Positions 34,605 through 45,300 of a DNA stretch of 64,000 nucleotides are shown here, piece by piece. The stretch comes from Roridomyces roridus (lineage: Eukaryota; Basidiomycota; Agaricomycetes; Agaricales; Mycenaceae). The stretch spans positions 1,612,001-1,676,000 of the forward strand of contig JARKIF010000007.1 of assembly GCA_029378245.1 (NCBI GenBank), written 5' to 3'. The translations under genes were made by a program, and so were the position numbers. Position 1 is the stretch's first letter. Each line of letters begins with the position of its first letter. The notes beneath the pieces are model-generated. The model saw only the letters and a program-made list of their open reading frames with translations. It did no database searches and was not told where the DNA came from.

Positions 34605-35340
34605 ATGTCGGACACCAAACCCCCTCCCCAGGCACAAGAAAACACAGCGGGTCCTTCTGTGCGCAGGACAGCATCCATTGAGACTCTCCCGCAGTATGGC
34701 TTGCCCTCCGAAGACGCCCGGCGGCGCTCACTCGAAGACGCGGCTACTCCCCTGCCCGATGGCTGGTTTTGCCATCTTGATCCTCAGTGCGTCGTATTGG
34801 CCCACTTGCCTCGCATCTGACTCCCTGGAACGCCGGCAGCTCGAACCACCATTACTATGTAGGTCCCTTCATTGACCATAAGACAAGTAGCGAAGTAACG
34901 CGCTTAGGTTGATATGAACAGTACTCCCCCGCGCTCGGTGTGGCTGCATCCTCGCCACGACGCGCCTCCACCTCCACTGGAAGAGATTAGTCCCAGTACA
35001 TGCCGGCCTCACCGCCCCGGCGCACGTCGTTCATGGCGAAGCTCAAAGAGAAGTTCGTGCTCACTCAAGAGGACCGCGGGGCACTTGCGCGTGAGAAGGA
35101 AGCGCAAGAGAAGGCGCGTCCTTTACAACAGTTTTCCTGGGATGTGCTCCCTGACGGACGTAGGCGCTCCTGGCGCGATATGCCAAGCGACGCGCGGAGG
35201 TCATGGCGGAGATTCAGCGGGATGGGACGAAATTCATGGGGAGTGAGTACGTCGGGTGAGTGGACGGACTGGTACGAGTTTTTGAAGCATCATAGCTGAT
35301 AATCGTTGCAGGCCGCCTGCGTCCCCGTATGAGGGCACGT
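34605..35340 (+). CDS. WW-domain protein
   Basis: A small protein with one WW domain, which binds proline-rich ligands. Exons are 34605-34786, 34840-34858 (19 nt) and 34908 onward. The domain reads LPDGWFCHLDP, then SNHHYYVDMNS and RSVWLHP, with both signature Trp residues and the central Tyr pair; the 19-nt exon supplies SNHHYY. The following region (FMAKLKEKFVLTQEDRGALAREKE) matches the basic coiled stretch found in fungal WW proteins but is in another frame: one extra C in the CCC at 34992-34994 would give SPQYMPASPP and join the frames. An alternative intron (GTGTGG to GATTAG, 34941-34990 region) would also restore the frame but removes the second Trp. The 3' end near 35240-35340 is not settled. 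Confidence 0.6.
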
Positions 35341-35860
35341 ACAGAGGGTGGAGTACAAACACCGGCTTGGAAGTTAATCTCGCTGGATGGCTGGCGTAGT
35401 TCACGCCCTGTTTTCTTTACTTATTGGTGCTAATCCATCGTTTTCTGGGATTCTGGGAAGGGAACTCGGAAGCTCAGGATACGCTCGCTGTCCTCATTCA
35501 ATCCCGGCCCATTCGCAAGCTGAAACCACGACATTCCGGGCCTTCTTGTCGTATTTTGGCCTCGGAACCGATACGGAATTCCCAGCAGACTTCTCTGTCA
35601 TCGAGGTCTGAACAAGTCCAGACCCTATAGTGTCCAGATATTTCGGTAGTACTTAGTCGGCGCCAGTGGTGGGCGCTCATGTGGGAATTTCCGCCTGATC
35701 GGCGAATATGATGAAGATTGATTGAAAGCTATCCGGGGATATCGTGACTTGCACCCCTGCCTCCGTTCAATGTTGACGTCCCTGTTTTTTCCCTCCACCT
35801 TCACCAAGGCCTCCCACTCATTTGAGGTCCCGACGGTCGACGACGCACACGCTCAGAGAG
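35341..35860. other. Intergenic region before the GPI-anchored deacetylase
   Basis: No supported coding frame. It should contain the WW gene 3' end and the promoter of the plus-strand deacetylase. No TATA-like box stands out close to the start codon. Confidence 0.45.
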
Positions 35861-37533
35861 ATGCGCTCCACATTCTTTGGCTCAGCATTACTGCTGCTCC
35901 GCGCCTCTGGCGCCCTTGCGCAAGCCACACCTACTCCGTCCACTGAAGCCCAGGTCGCTGCTCTGGATGGTCTGTCGTCACTGTCTCTTTTCTCTCTCTC
36001 GTCACATCCTCATTGCCTTTCAGACCCGACCGACGAGTGTACCTATCGCTATTGGCCTCCCCTGACAGCCGCCAACACTTCCAACAACTGGCCATGGATC
36101 TGGGTTCCCGCTACGACGATTCCTCCTGGTGATACGGCCGCTCAGAACTTGTTCAATTCTATGAAGTCTGGGATTCCCAACATTGCGCCCCAGGTGCGCG
36201 TCTCCATTGTATTGAGAGTGAATATTTGAATGCTGATGCTCCTCCTCCTTCAGGGGACTTTGGGCGGATCTCTAAACATCGACAGCTACGACCGTGTTGG
36301 GGATCCCGATTGTTGGTGGAGCGCTAGTCAGTGCACAAAGCCCAAGGTATCCGGGATTCCAGAGGATATTGCAACTGTGCCGGAGGTAAAATCTACTTTC
36401 CACTTGCGCCTCCTTTTGCTGATCGATTTCTAGCCTCGCACTCTGGGCTATGGATTCGACGACGGCCCCAACTGCTCTCATAATGCCTTTTACACGTACC
36501 TGACTGAGCAGCAACAAAAAGCCAGTACGTATCGATTGTTCCTCGGAAGAGTTGGCGCTGAGTCTACCTAGCCATGTTCTTCATTGGATCGAATGTTTTG
36601 GACTGGCCGCTTCAAGCTCAGCGTGCCGTTGCTGACGGGCACGAGATCTGCGCCCGTGCGTCTACTTTTCCCTTTCAAGTCTCGTCTGATTTTTCGTAGA
36701 TACTTGGTCTCACCGCAACATGACCATGTTTGAAGATGAGGGCGTATTCGCCGAGATTTACTACAGCGTCCAGGCCATCAAGCTCACCACGGGGTATACG
36801 ACCAAGTGCTGGCGGGTGGGTATTCCTTCGACACTTTTGAATGGCAACTCACACACTGTAGCCTCCTTTCGGCGATATCGACGACCGCGTTCGGTACATC
36901 GCGAACCAACTGGGCCTCCAGACGGTGCTCTGGAAGTATGACTCGTTCGACTATACTGCGCAGCCTCCCGCGCAGATTCAGGCCAACTACGACAACCTGA
37001 TTAACAACGCCACCAGCGGAACCTTTGACACCGTACGATTCTTGTCTCGTCCTTTGCTCTCGGGCTGATCCAGATTCAAGGTCGGGGCTATCATACTTAC
37101 CCATGAGCTGAATAACTTCACCATGCAACTCGCCGTCGACAACTACCCCAAACTTGCTGCTGCCTTTGACGTATGTCCTGTCTCTTGTTCTCTGCTCTTT
37201 CGTGTCATGACATCGTTACAAAGCACATCGTCCCCATCGCCGTGGCGCTTAACCAGACGAACCCATACATCGAGACCAACTTTACGATGCAGACGTTCGC
37301 CGAATGTGCGTTTGCCTCCCTGTTTTTGCTGAACTCTCCTGACTTTCTTTTGTATCACAGACACTGCCGCTCGAGCCAATAGCAGCAGCGGCCCGTCGGG
37401 TTCGGGAAGCGCGTCAAAGGCGGGTGTGACGGGCGCAGCCAAGGGTGACAGTGCTGGTGTGGCTTTGCGACCTGCGACCCTTGCCTCCGCCGCCCTCACG
37501 CTCGCCGGTGCAGCGTTGGCACTCTTCCTATGA
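35861..37533 (+). CDS. GPI-anchored chitin deacetylase (CE4)
   Basis: A 405-residue deacetylase that should convert cell-wall chitin to chitosan at the cell surface. Ten exons: 35861-35969, 36024-36193, 36254-36385, 36434-36524, 36572-36655, 36700-36815, 36862-37032, 37081-37170, 37224-37305 and 37361-37533. The signal peptide (LLLLRASGALAQ) is followed by the Cys-rich N-terminal segment and the CE4 domain with GFDDGPN, HTWSH, PPFGD and ILTHE motifs. The C-terminus is Ser/Gly-rich and ends in a hydrophobic tail (ATLASAALTLAGAALALFL) typical of a GPI signal. It lacks the ricin-B modules of the other two CE4 proteins in this window and belongs to the conserved basidiomycete wall deacetylases. 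Confidence 0.92.
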
Positions 37534-37776
37534 CCCTTTGACCACATTGATACCCCGAAAAACATTTGCGCGATTTCGCCAATGCGGCGCATGTGCGCTG
37601 GGACATTGTATTATAGCAGGTAGAGCCAGAGCTGAGCTCCGAGAGGTCGTGTACCTAGTACATACTCTCGTTAATGAATACATACCCACTTTGGAATGTT
37701 TTTCTCAGGCCTGTCTCAATTCTCTTCGGCGCTTACCCTGGTCCATGGGCGCTCTACTAACTGGTCAGAAACCACC
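37534..37776. other. Short intergenic region
   Basis: These 243 bases separate the deacetylase stop and the chosen F-box start. An in-frame ATG at 37696 would add 27 residues to the F-box protein. Confidence 0.4.
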
Positions 37777-39402
37777 ATGGACGACAGTTGGCCTCTGAAG
37801 CTCTTCTACGATCCTTCCTTCCACTACAGCCAGTCGAATCCAATAACTCTCGTGACTCTGAAGAGCCTACTCGCAGACCGAGCCTTGACCGTCAAACGAC
37901 CGCGAGCCCAGCCCCCGAGCCTGATCTTCTCCTTACCAGCAGAGATGCTGGCAGAGGTGTTCATGCAGGTTACAGCGGAGGACCAGAGCCCTGAAGATCT
38001 GCGCGCGCCAATGCGGGGTCACTTTATGCTAGCCCAAGTCTGTGGACTTTGGCGCGCGGTGGCATTGCACACTCCAGCGCTGTGGTGTTGCGTGATACTC
38101 CACCTGGGGACCCGCAAGTCGGGATTTGGTGGGATTACGCGTCTTGCGAGGGCGTGCTTTGAGCGCTCATGTGAGCTGCCGCTGGCCCTCGTTATCACCA
38201 CTTCTGTGGAAAACGCGTCGAATATCCCAAATCTCTGCATGGACCTCGTCCTCCCTGTCCGACACCGCGTCAGGCACCTGGAGCTACGACTCCCTGCGGT
38301 GTTTACAGAGTCTTTATTCAAATTGCCACGCAACTCTCTCAAGGCGCTGAAATCTATAACTGTCTACGCGGCGACCGTGTCCAGCATGGAGAGTGGGGTG
38401 TGGTTTCGCTCCATGTCTGCGCTGGAGGGTGCTCCCCTCTTGGATCGCGTCAAACTGGGATGTACGCATCCACTACTGCAGTCCGTAGGCGACACCATGG
38501 CGAGGCAGATGGTAGCTGTGCGGCTCGACCCGTACGTCGCCGGTCTTCCCTGGACCCAGCTCACAGAGCTTGACCTCGACTATCTCGAGCTCCGCAGCGA
38601 CGATGCGTTGTATGCGTTGGAGATGTGCACCGCTCTGGAACGATGTACCATCGAAGTGCGAGTGATGCCGCCTCTGCAGCCCACTATCGCGTTCACGCTT
38701 TTTCCGCCTCAGCCCACTGATCCACCACCACCGCCCCCGAAACCAAAGCCACCAGTCACTGTTCCTGCCCTTCGGGTACTTGCCCTCATGTTGGCCGGAC
38801 ATGACAGCGCCCCGACCGACTTCTTTGACAGACTAATTCTCCCCGCACTCACGGACCTGTCCATCGCATACCGAGGAGACGCGCGTCCCCTCCCCTGCGA
38901 GACTTTACTCGAGCTACAAAAACGCTCTGCTCCAATGTCACTAGAACGCCTGCGGGTGGTGAATCGCAAAGGCGATAGCCTGCTTCCGTTTTTAGAGAGC
39001 AATCCACAGCTCGTAGACGTACAGCTCGTTCTCTGTGCGCAGAGGCTTGCACCGGTGGCTCGTGCGTTGACGTGCAAGGCAGATGGAGAAGAGCCGGTAC
39101 TGCTTCCAGCGCTCCGGTCGCTTGTACTGCTTGACCAATGGGCTGAGGAGAGTTCGCCCACGGCGTGGACTGGCGCTACGAAAGCGCTGCTCGAAATGGC
39201 ACGCTCGCGCTGGAAGTTACGGGATGGTGTCCAGCGACTGAAAGAGCTGCAATTCGGCTCGTTCATCGCGGTGAGCGCCAAAAGGGCTGAGAGGTTTGAA
39301 GTCTTGAGAGAGAAGGGGATGGATTTGCGGATCATGAACTCCGAGGCTCGCTTGCGTACGGGTACGAGCATGGGGTGGGCGATGCCGGACCACAGGTGGT
39401 AG
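37777..39402 (+). CDS. F-box-like protein, intronless
   Basis: A 541-residue protein in a single exon. After about 45 residues comes an F-box-like motif, PSLIFSLPAEMLAEVFMQVT ending in QVCGLWRAVALHTPALW, as in basidiomycete F-box proteins that recruit substrates to SCF ubiquitin ligases. The rest is leucine-rich with regular hydrophobic repeats, suggesting an LRR-like solenoid, plus a Pro-rich loop (residues about 310-330). I chose the ATG in the context ACCACCATGG over the upstream ATG at 37696. The substrate is unknown. Large open frames on the opposite strand are shadows of this codon-biased exon. Confidence 0.78.
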   Translation: MDDSWPLKLFYDPSFHYSQSNPITLVTLKSLLADRALTVKRPRAQPPSLIFSLPAEMLAEVFMQVTAEDQSPEDLRAPMRGHFMLAQVCGLWRAVALHTPALWCCVILHLGTRKSGFGGITRLARACFERSCELPLALVITTSVENASNIPNLCMDLVLPVRHRVRHLELRLPAVFTESLFKLPRNSLKALKSITVYAATVSSMESGVWFRSMSALEGAPLLDRVKLGCTHPLLQSVGDTMARQMVAVRLDPYVAGLPWTQLTELDLDYLELRSDDALYALEMCTALERCTIEVRVMPPLQPTIAFTLFPPQPTDPPPPPPKPKPPVTVPALRVLALMLAGHDSAPTDFFDRLILPALTDLSIAYRGDARPLPCETLLELQKRSAPMSLERLRVVNRKGDSLLPFLESNPQLVDVQLVLCAQRLAPVARALTCKADGEEPVLLPALRSLVLLDQWAEESSPTAWTGATKALLEMARSRWKLRDGVQRLKELQFGSFIAVSAKRAERFEVLREKGMDLRIMNSEARLRTGTSMGWAMPDHRW

Positions 39403-39453
39403 ATTTCTCTCTCTCATTGTTGTACATATGCATATATTAGTTATTTGGAACGT

Positions 39454-40585
39454 TCAAGCCCCCTTCGCGATCCACGCTTCCACCTCGGGTTTCACACTCG
39501 CCAACAAATCCTTCGTTCCCTTGGTGGGCTTCCATCCAATGGACAGCGAATGCTTCGCCACACAACGCGAGTTGGAGCCCAGATACGCGGAACCGCCAAA
39601 GTACTTGTCGAGGTCTGCTTGGGAGAACGTCGTCGGTTCAGGGTTGTCGGATTTGCCGAGCGCGACGAGGGCTTCGCCGATGGCTTTGCCCACGTCGTAG
39701 AGCGAGTGCTCGCCGCTTGCGCCAAAGTAGTAGCCGTCAACGCCATGGCCCGTCCCAGAAGGGTTGGAAACGATCGAGTCGTAGAGGACGACGTAGAGGT
39801 CCGTTACTGGGCCCCAATTTTCAGGACATTATGAGGGAAGAAAGGGGGGAAACGTACGCTCGTGGATTTCGACATTGGGCCACAAGTTCTTTCCCTCGCC
39901 GACCATGCCCGCGCGCCCCCTGCCGAGCGAAGCCTTGATGAGCGCCGGGACCTGCTGCGAGTGCGGGTTCTGCAAGCCCTTGTCGACTATGAAGCCTGTA
40001 GCGATGCCGTAGATGGTGGATGGAAGGATGATGTACGTCTTGGTGTACCCCTCGGCGTCACCAGCTACGATAGCGAGGTCGACGTTACGGTGGATTTGGG
40101 TGGGTGCGAGAGAAGCCATTTGCTCTGGGTTCGAGTCGTCCCAGACTGTGGGAGTGGCGACCATGCCTTTCGAGTCTTCCATAAGGACGCCCGTGCCGGA
40201 CTAATGTATGGTTGAGGATTCAGGCAGGAGAGATAGAGCTCGTGCGCACCGTGTTGATGAAAATGGGCGGCACACCCGTCGTCGCGTGCCGCTGCTTCAG
40301 TCCAGCGAGCGTCGCCTCGGCAGCAACAAGGTCATCGCAATCGGCAGTGGCGATCACGACGTCTGCTTGGCTCGCGAGCTTCGTTACGAGCGGAACGTCG
40401 TTGTGCGAGCCCACGACAGCCGTAACACCAGGAATCTCGTCGAATTTGGCCGCCTTTTTGGGATCGCGGACGAGCACCGTGAAGTGGAAGTTGGCTGCTT
40501 GGGGATGCTTGAGGAAGCGCGCGAGGATAGTGCCACCGATGTAGCCAGTCGCGCCGGTGAGGAGGAATTGGGTCTTGGAGGACAT
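39454..40585 (-). CDS. NmrA/epimerase-like NAD(P)-binding protein, copy A
   Basis: A 343-residue short-chain dehydrogenase-type protein with an N-terminal Rossmann motif, LLTGATGYIGG. Exons on the minus strand are 40585-40250, 40200-39858 and 39806-39454. The region FTVLVRDPKKAAKF and TAVVGSHND is like NmrA/nucleoside-diphosphate-sugar epimerases; the later conserved blocks are EGYTKTYIILPSTIYGIATG and GHGVDGYYFG. No classical YxxxK active site is obvious, so it may be a redox sensor or reductase of unknown substrate. A minus-strand TATA box (CTATAAAA, 40642-40635) lies 50 bp upstream. It is the first of five related copies in the window, all on the minus strand. Confidence 0.85.
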
Positions 40586-41304
40586 TTCTATTTGTTGTGT
40601 GGATTGGGATGTGGGTGTGAGTGCAAGTTGTGCATTTTATAGCTTTCAGATCGTGAGCTCATGGGATGAATCAGCCATTGAGCTCACTACATGAGCTCAT
40701 GGTGGATGAATCAGCTCTTCCGATTCTTGGCTGGCCGGGCAAGGTCGGGACAGAAGCTTGGATGGAACTTGAATTCGGAAGGAAGGAGGGCGTCGAGCCT
40801 CGTCATCACCAAAAGGGTCGGAAGCTGTTAAGGCTGACCTTGCCAAGCCGGTCCAGGCTTAGACGCATCACGCAAGGCGCTTAACGGGCGCTTTCAGCCT
40901 GGCTCCTCCCTGATCCAGCCGCGTCAAGGCTAACGCAGAGCTTTCAAGGCTCTTCTCAGGCATCTCTCAGCCTGGCTGCCACAGGGACTTAAAGTCCGAC
41001 GCGCGTCAAATACACGACTTGCTCCCTACCACCACTCGACCACGGTCCACCACCCACTGGCAGCATTAAGACCGGGACGTCTGGCTCCACTTCGCTCACA
41101 CTCCGCTAGTTCGTGCATTATCTCTTCCTTCGCCTTTTCCATCCTCCCTGACTGCTGGAAAGCACCACCATAACGGGCTCGACGCTGGCAGCGAGACACG
41201 GCGAACGGAAATGTAAGCTTTGGAGGATGTACCACGCCTCAGCTTACACGACAAGACGAAACGGCTGGCCGCGACAACGAGCTTAAGTTCGCCCTCTCGG
41301 CCGC
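40586..41304. other. NmrA copy A promoter and repeat-rich flank of the LTR element
   Basis: The first 60 bases are the copy A promoter. A block GAGCTCATG..GATGAATCAG occurs twice (about 40657 and 40693). From 40820 to 40985 the sequence is a degenerate repeat of GCTGTTAAGG / CCTGG / TTTCAAGGCT words; similar words recur at 53800-53990 on the other side of the retrotransposon. The last 200 bases may be part of an interrupted gene (see 52423-53722). Confidence 0.45.
41301..41304. repeat. Target site duplication CCGC, left
   Basis: The four bases CCGC directly before the left LTR recur at 52423-52426 directly after the right LTR. Confidence 0.6.
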
Positions 41305-42273
41305 TGTGATACCAGTTCATGGTTTCACATGAAAATGGTACCGAACTCGTTCGTCTCTCGGCATCAAAATCCCCTTACACAACGAGGAAATGCACCGGCG
41401 GGTTCCCGAGTTCATTTACGTGGATCCTCATGCATGCGTGCCTCAACCGAGCTCGATATCAACCGTGGGAATATCACCGGCAACCTCCGGCTCGGCTTTC
41501 GAACTTTCGAGAACATTCAACCATGCGCCATGCGGTCTCATTCCCCTTGTTCCTGGGGAGGAATCTTTTCCCTTTTCCCTCACATGCTCAGCTCCACTCC
41601 CAAAACCCTTAATCCGACGTACATGTGTTCCAAAATCCCAAAACTGGCCAACTCCTGGTTTCACCTGGCGCTGCGCGCATGCTGCAGAGGGTCTAGAACC
41701 GTTCTGGATTGCTCAATAAGCAGCCCGGACTCAAAATTCCACATGGTACATTTTTCCCCAAGCCTTTCTCTCATTTTTTCATGTTTCAACTTTATCTAAA
41801 TTCTATCTCGTACGCCCGAATACTCGGACTCTTGTAGCCTATAAAAGCCTAGAGGATTTCAGTAGTAGTCGTCGCATTACCTCCTTGTATCCGCCTCGTT
41901 TGGGCAATACATTCTGTGCCTCCACTTTCCGCTTGAAGAGAGAATCAAACTCTCCAGAGCAACCTTCCTGCCACATTCGTCCTCATCTGCCCACACACTC
42001 GAATATACTCACGAAGGGTATATTCATCGTCTTGTTGACTCACTTCCTATCTTCTAGACACTCCGCCCTTCGCCTCTCTCCTTCCCCGAACTATCCCATC
42101 TCACTCACACTTCCGCCACTCCCAAAAGACTTTGTGGTTTTACCATTCGAGTCCGTCGCCTGATCATTGTCGGTCCCGAGAGCTACATTGGCCTATTTCC
42201 CCGACTCACCTGGATTGCACGACCAACGACCCGTCGAGTGCACATTCAGCGTAAACCTTGTTACGATATCACA
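41305..42273 (+). repeat. Left LTR (969 bp)
   Basis: It begins TGTGATACCA and ends GATATCACA, with 7-bp terminal inverted repeats. TATAAAAG at 41840-41847 is a likely TATA box at the U3/R border. Its sequence matches the right LTR except near 41655 (T versus C) and near 42140 (C versus T). Confidence 0.92.
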
Positions 42274-42275
42274 TC

Positions 42276-42287
42276 TGGAGCCCACCG
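42276..42287 (+). promoter_or_regulatory. Primer binding site
   Basis: TGGAGCCCACCG begins two bases after the left LTR, the usual place for pairing with the 3' CCA end of a tRNA. I cannot assign the tRNA without the genome's tRNA set. Confidence 0.6.
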
Positions 42288-42381
42288 CGAGGGGAGTTCT
42301 AGACCAACAATCAGCTTCGGTTGACCACAATCATCTCGCACAACTCACCTTCGTATCCCCATCGCACCTCTTTCCATCACC

Positions 42382-45300
42382 ATGTCCAATCTCCCCGCCT
42401 CTACGCGTGCGCGCAGTCAAGTGGACATGCCGCCACTCAAATCCCGTGGAGCTCCCAAAAAGTTCACGGGTAAATCCCAGGATGTCGTTCGCTTCCTCGC
42501 TCACCTCGAGAAGCTCTTCGTCGAAAACAACGTTACCGAAGACGTTGAAAAAGTAGAGAGCCTCGCGGATTACTGCTCTCACAAAGTGGTCAACATCCTC
42601 GAGGGTTTGAAAAACTACTCGACCCCCAAATGGCCGCAACTTGTCACCGACATGACCGCCCTGTTCGACGCCGACAAAGACGCCCAACGCCACAAGTTCA
42701 GTGACCTTGTAAAGCTCGCTGAAAAGTGGCGTAAGCGTCCCATGAAGTCTATGAGCAACTGGCGGAGATACTACCGCCAGTACGTTCAGGTGTCGGGCTG
42801 GCTCGAGAATCACGCGCTCATCACGGAGACGGAGGCTAATCGTTACCTCTGGCAAGGGATGAATTCCGCCCTACGTAACAGTGTCGAAGAGCGCTTGCTC
42901 GCTCAAGACCCTACTCGCGATATGAGCACGCCGTTTCCACGAGATGAAGTGATCAAGGTCGTCGAGGCCAAGTTCAAGCGCGGTCGATTTGATGCGGACC
43001 TCGACTCCTCCGACGAGTCATCCGACGAGTCTTATTCGGATTCGGATTCGGATTCGTCAGACTCTGATGATTCTGATGACGACTCGAAGAAGAAGGCTAA
43101 AAAGAAAAAGGCCAATAAGAAGAAGAAGCCCGCTCGCAAAGCAAAGGACACACCTTCCGAGCCAACGACGACCGCAGCCACTACTCCGTCCGCACCTGCA
43201 CCCAAGGCCACTAGGGCATCCGCCTCTTCCGACCAGGTTGGGGATCTAATCAAGCGGATGAGTCGTATGACTTTGGACGACCCAGAGTACAATTACCTGT
43301 ACTATCAGGCGACCACTCTCGACCCGCATGCTGTCAATTGCATCAGAGCGCCCGTCATCGTCCAACCTCCTCCTCTCCCTCCGAATAACTTCCGAGGCAA
43401 TCAATACGTACCACCGCCGGCCAACCAGTTTGGTCCCAATCCCAATGCCAACAATGTAAACGCCGGTCCTCCTCGAACTCAGCTGCGTCCCGATGAACGT
43501 ACCTGCTTTGGATGTGGCCAGCGTGGACACGGAGCTTGGGAATGCCCGAAGATGGCTGAAGTTGTCGCACGAGGAGAGTTGAGACGAGGAGAAAGAGGAA
43601 CACTCGAGTGGCCAGATGGCAGGATGCTGCGGCGTTTCAATCAACAAAACGAGACTTTGTTCGACGCCTACATACGGCAACGCCAAGCTCCCGCCCCTGC
43701 TGCACCGCCTATTCAAACGAATCTCGCGATCTCCATGGAGGCACCAATCAGCCTATGCAATGCCGCCGAAATAGTTGAGGATGATGAACCCATCCTTCCG
43801 GTGTTTGTCCAGCACGGTACCTCAGACGCAGAATTGGACAAGATTTTCGCGGTTACACGATCGTCCGACCGTCCGGATCGCCCTGCACCGTATCCCAACC
43901 CACATGGATCCCATCCGAACACGCGGAGACACGTCAAAAATTCAGGCACTCAACTCGAGAGCACTTTGAACCCGCCAACTCGAGTCAAGGCCGAGGAACC
44001 TGCGAGCACTGAGCCTGTGCAGCAGCCAGTCGACGCCGTCGAGGATCGTATTGATTTTTCTCGTGAGGATGCGATTATGGAGGACACCACCGACCAAGTT
44101 TACAAGACGACGAATGGTCAGCCACCGCCACCGAAAATTTCCAAACGGCCTGGACCGCGTCAGTCGGCAGTCTCGGCCCATGTGGATCCGCAGCACGTGT
44201 TGAATTCGATTCTCAACGCACCTCTGTCTCTATCCGCGGGACAACTATTGGCCGTCGCCCCCAGCGTGTCTTCAGCTCTCATTGAATCCCTCCGTCTCAA
44301 AAATCAGACTCGCGCTGTTCATTTTGCAGACACGCCCATCTCTATTCCGCCGCCCGCGATAGTTGCAGCTTCGTTCGTCACCCAGGATCGCCAGAAACTC
44401 ATTCGGATCAAAGTTACGATCAACGGCAAAACCGTTTTCGCTATCGTTGACACGGGTTCAATGTTGAATGTTGTTTCACGCGCCGCATGGCGGAATTTCA
44501 TGTTTAATACCCCAATGGACATTACGCGGCATATCACGATGGGTGACGCAAATGGAGGAGTGAAAGAGCTCCGTGGGTATCTGAAGGACGTCCAAATGGC
44601 CACAGGGGGACTCACCACTAGTGGGAGTTTCTGGGTCGGCGAGAGTGTACCCTTCGATGTACTTCTCGGCCGCCCGTGGCAGAAAGGCAACTTCGTCTCG
44701 ATCGAGGAACGTGGCGATGGAACCTATTTGATTTTCCGTGACCCCGAAACCGGCAGCAACCGCTTTGAATTGTTTGTGGACGACGTGGACGAGGATCATT
44801 CAAACCAGACCAACCAGATCATGCACATGCCTGGATCGTACATGGCACAAGTCGTCTCCACTCCCGAGTCAAATTGCACCCAGCCCCTAGAACTTGTTCT
44901 GGCCAGTCGCCCATCTCACCCTCGATGCCCCAAAGGAACATTCTGCACTATCTGCTTCACGACGATCAGAGTTGAACATCATCATCCTGCGGCTTCCACT
45001 CGCAGCGGCGTTGAAGGTTCCTCTGAGGTTGAATTCTCTATTCAGACTTGTCGGAAAAATTCTGAACCGTTGAAACTCGATCTGCGACGAATGATGGCGA
45101 ACCTGCCTTTGTTTCTACGTCTCGCAGTTCACAGTTTTCCCGGAATTCAAATATCCGAAACGGATAGGAAGCTTATAAAGCTCCTGTGCGTTCGTCGACC
45201 AGACTTGGTGCCCAACGCAATATCCACTCAAACATCTCCCCACTTCTTCCTCGCCCGTCTACTTCTGCTTGTTCGCACCCTCCCCGAGTATACTTCTATA

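Noticed and set aside
38709..39371. 220-codon minus-strand frame inside the F-box gene
   Set aside because: It is a shadow of the GC-rich, codon-biased F-box exon on the plus strand.
41329..41799. Open frames inside the LTRs (156 and 92 codons), present twice
   Set aside because: They are duplicated only because the LTRs are repeats; there is no protein motif.
42331..42855. 174-codon minus-strand frame opposite Gag
   Set aside because: It is antisense to a clear Gag domain and has no motif of its own.
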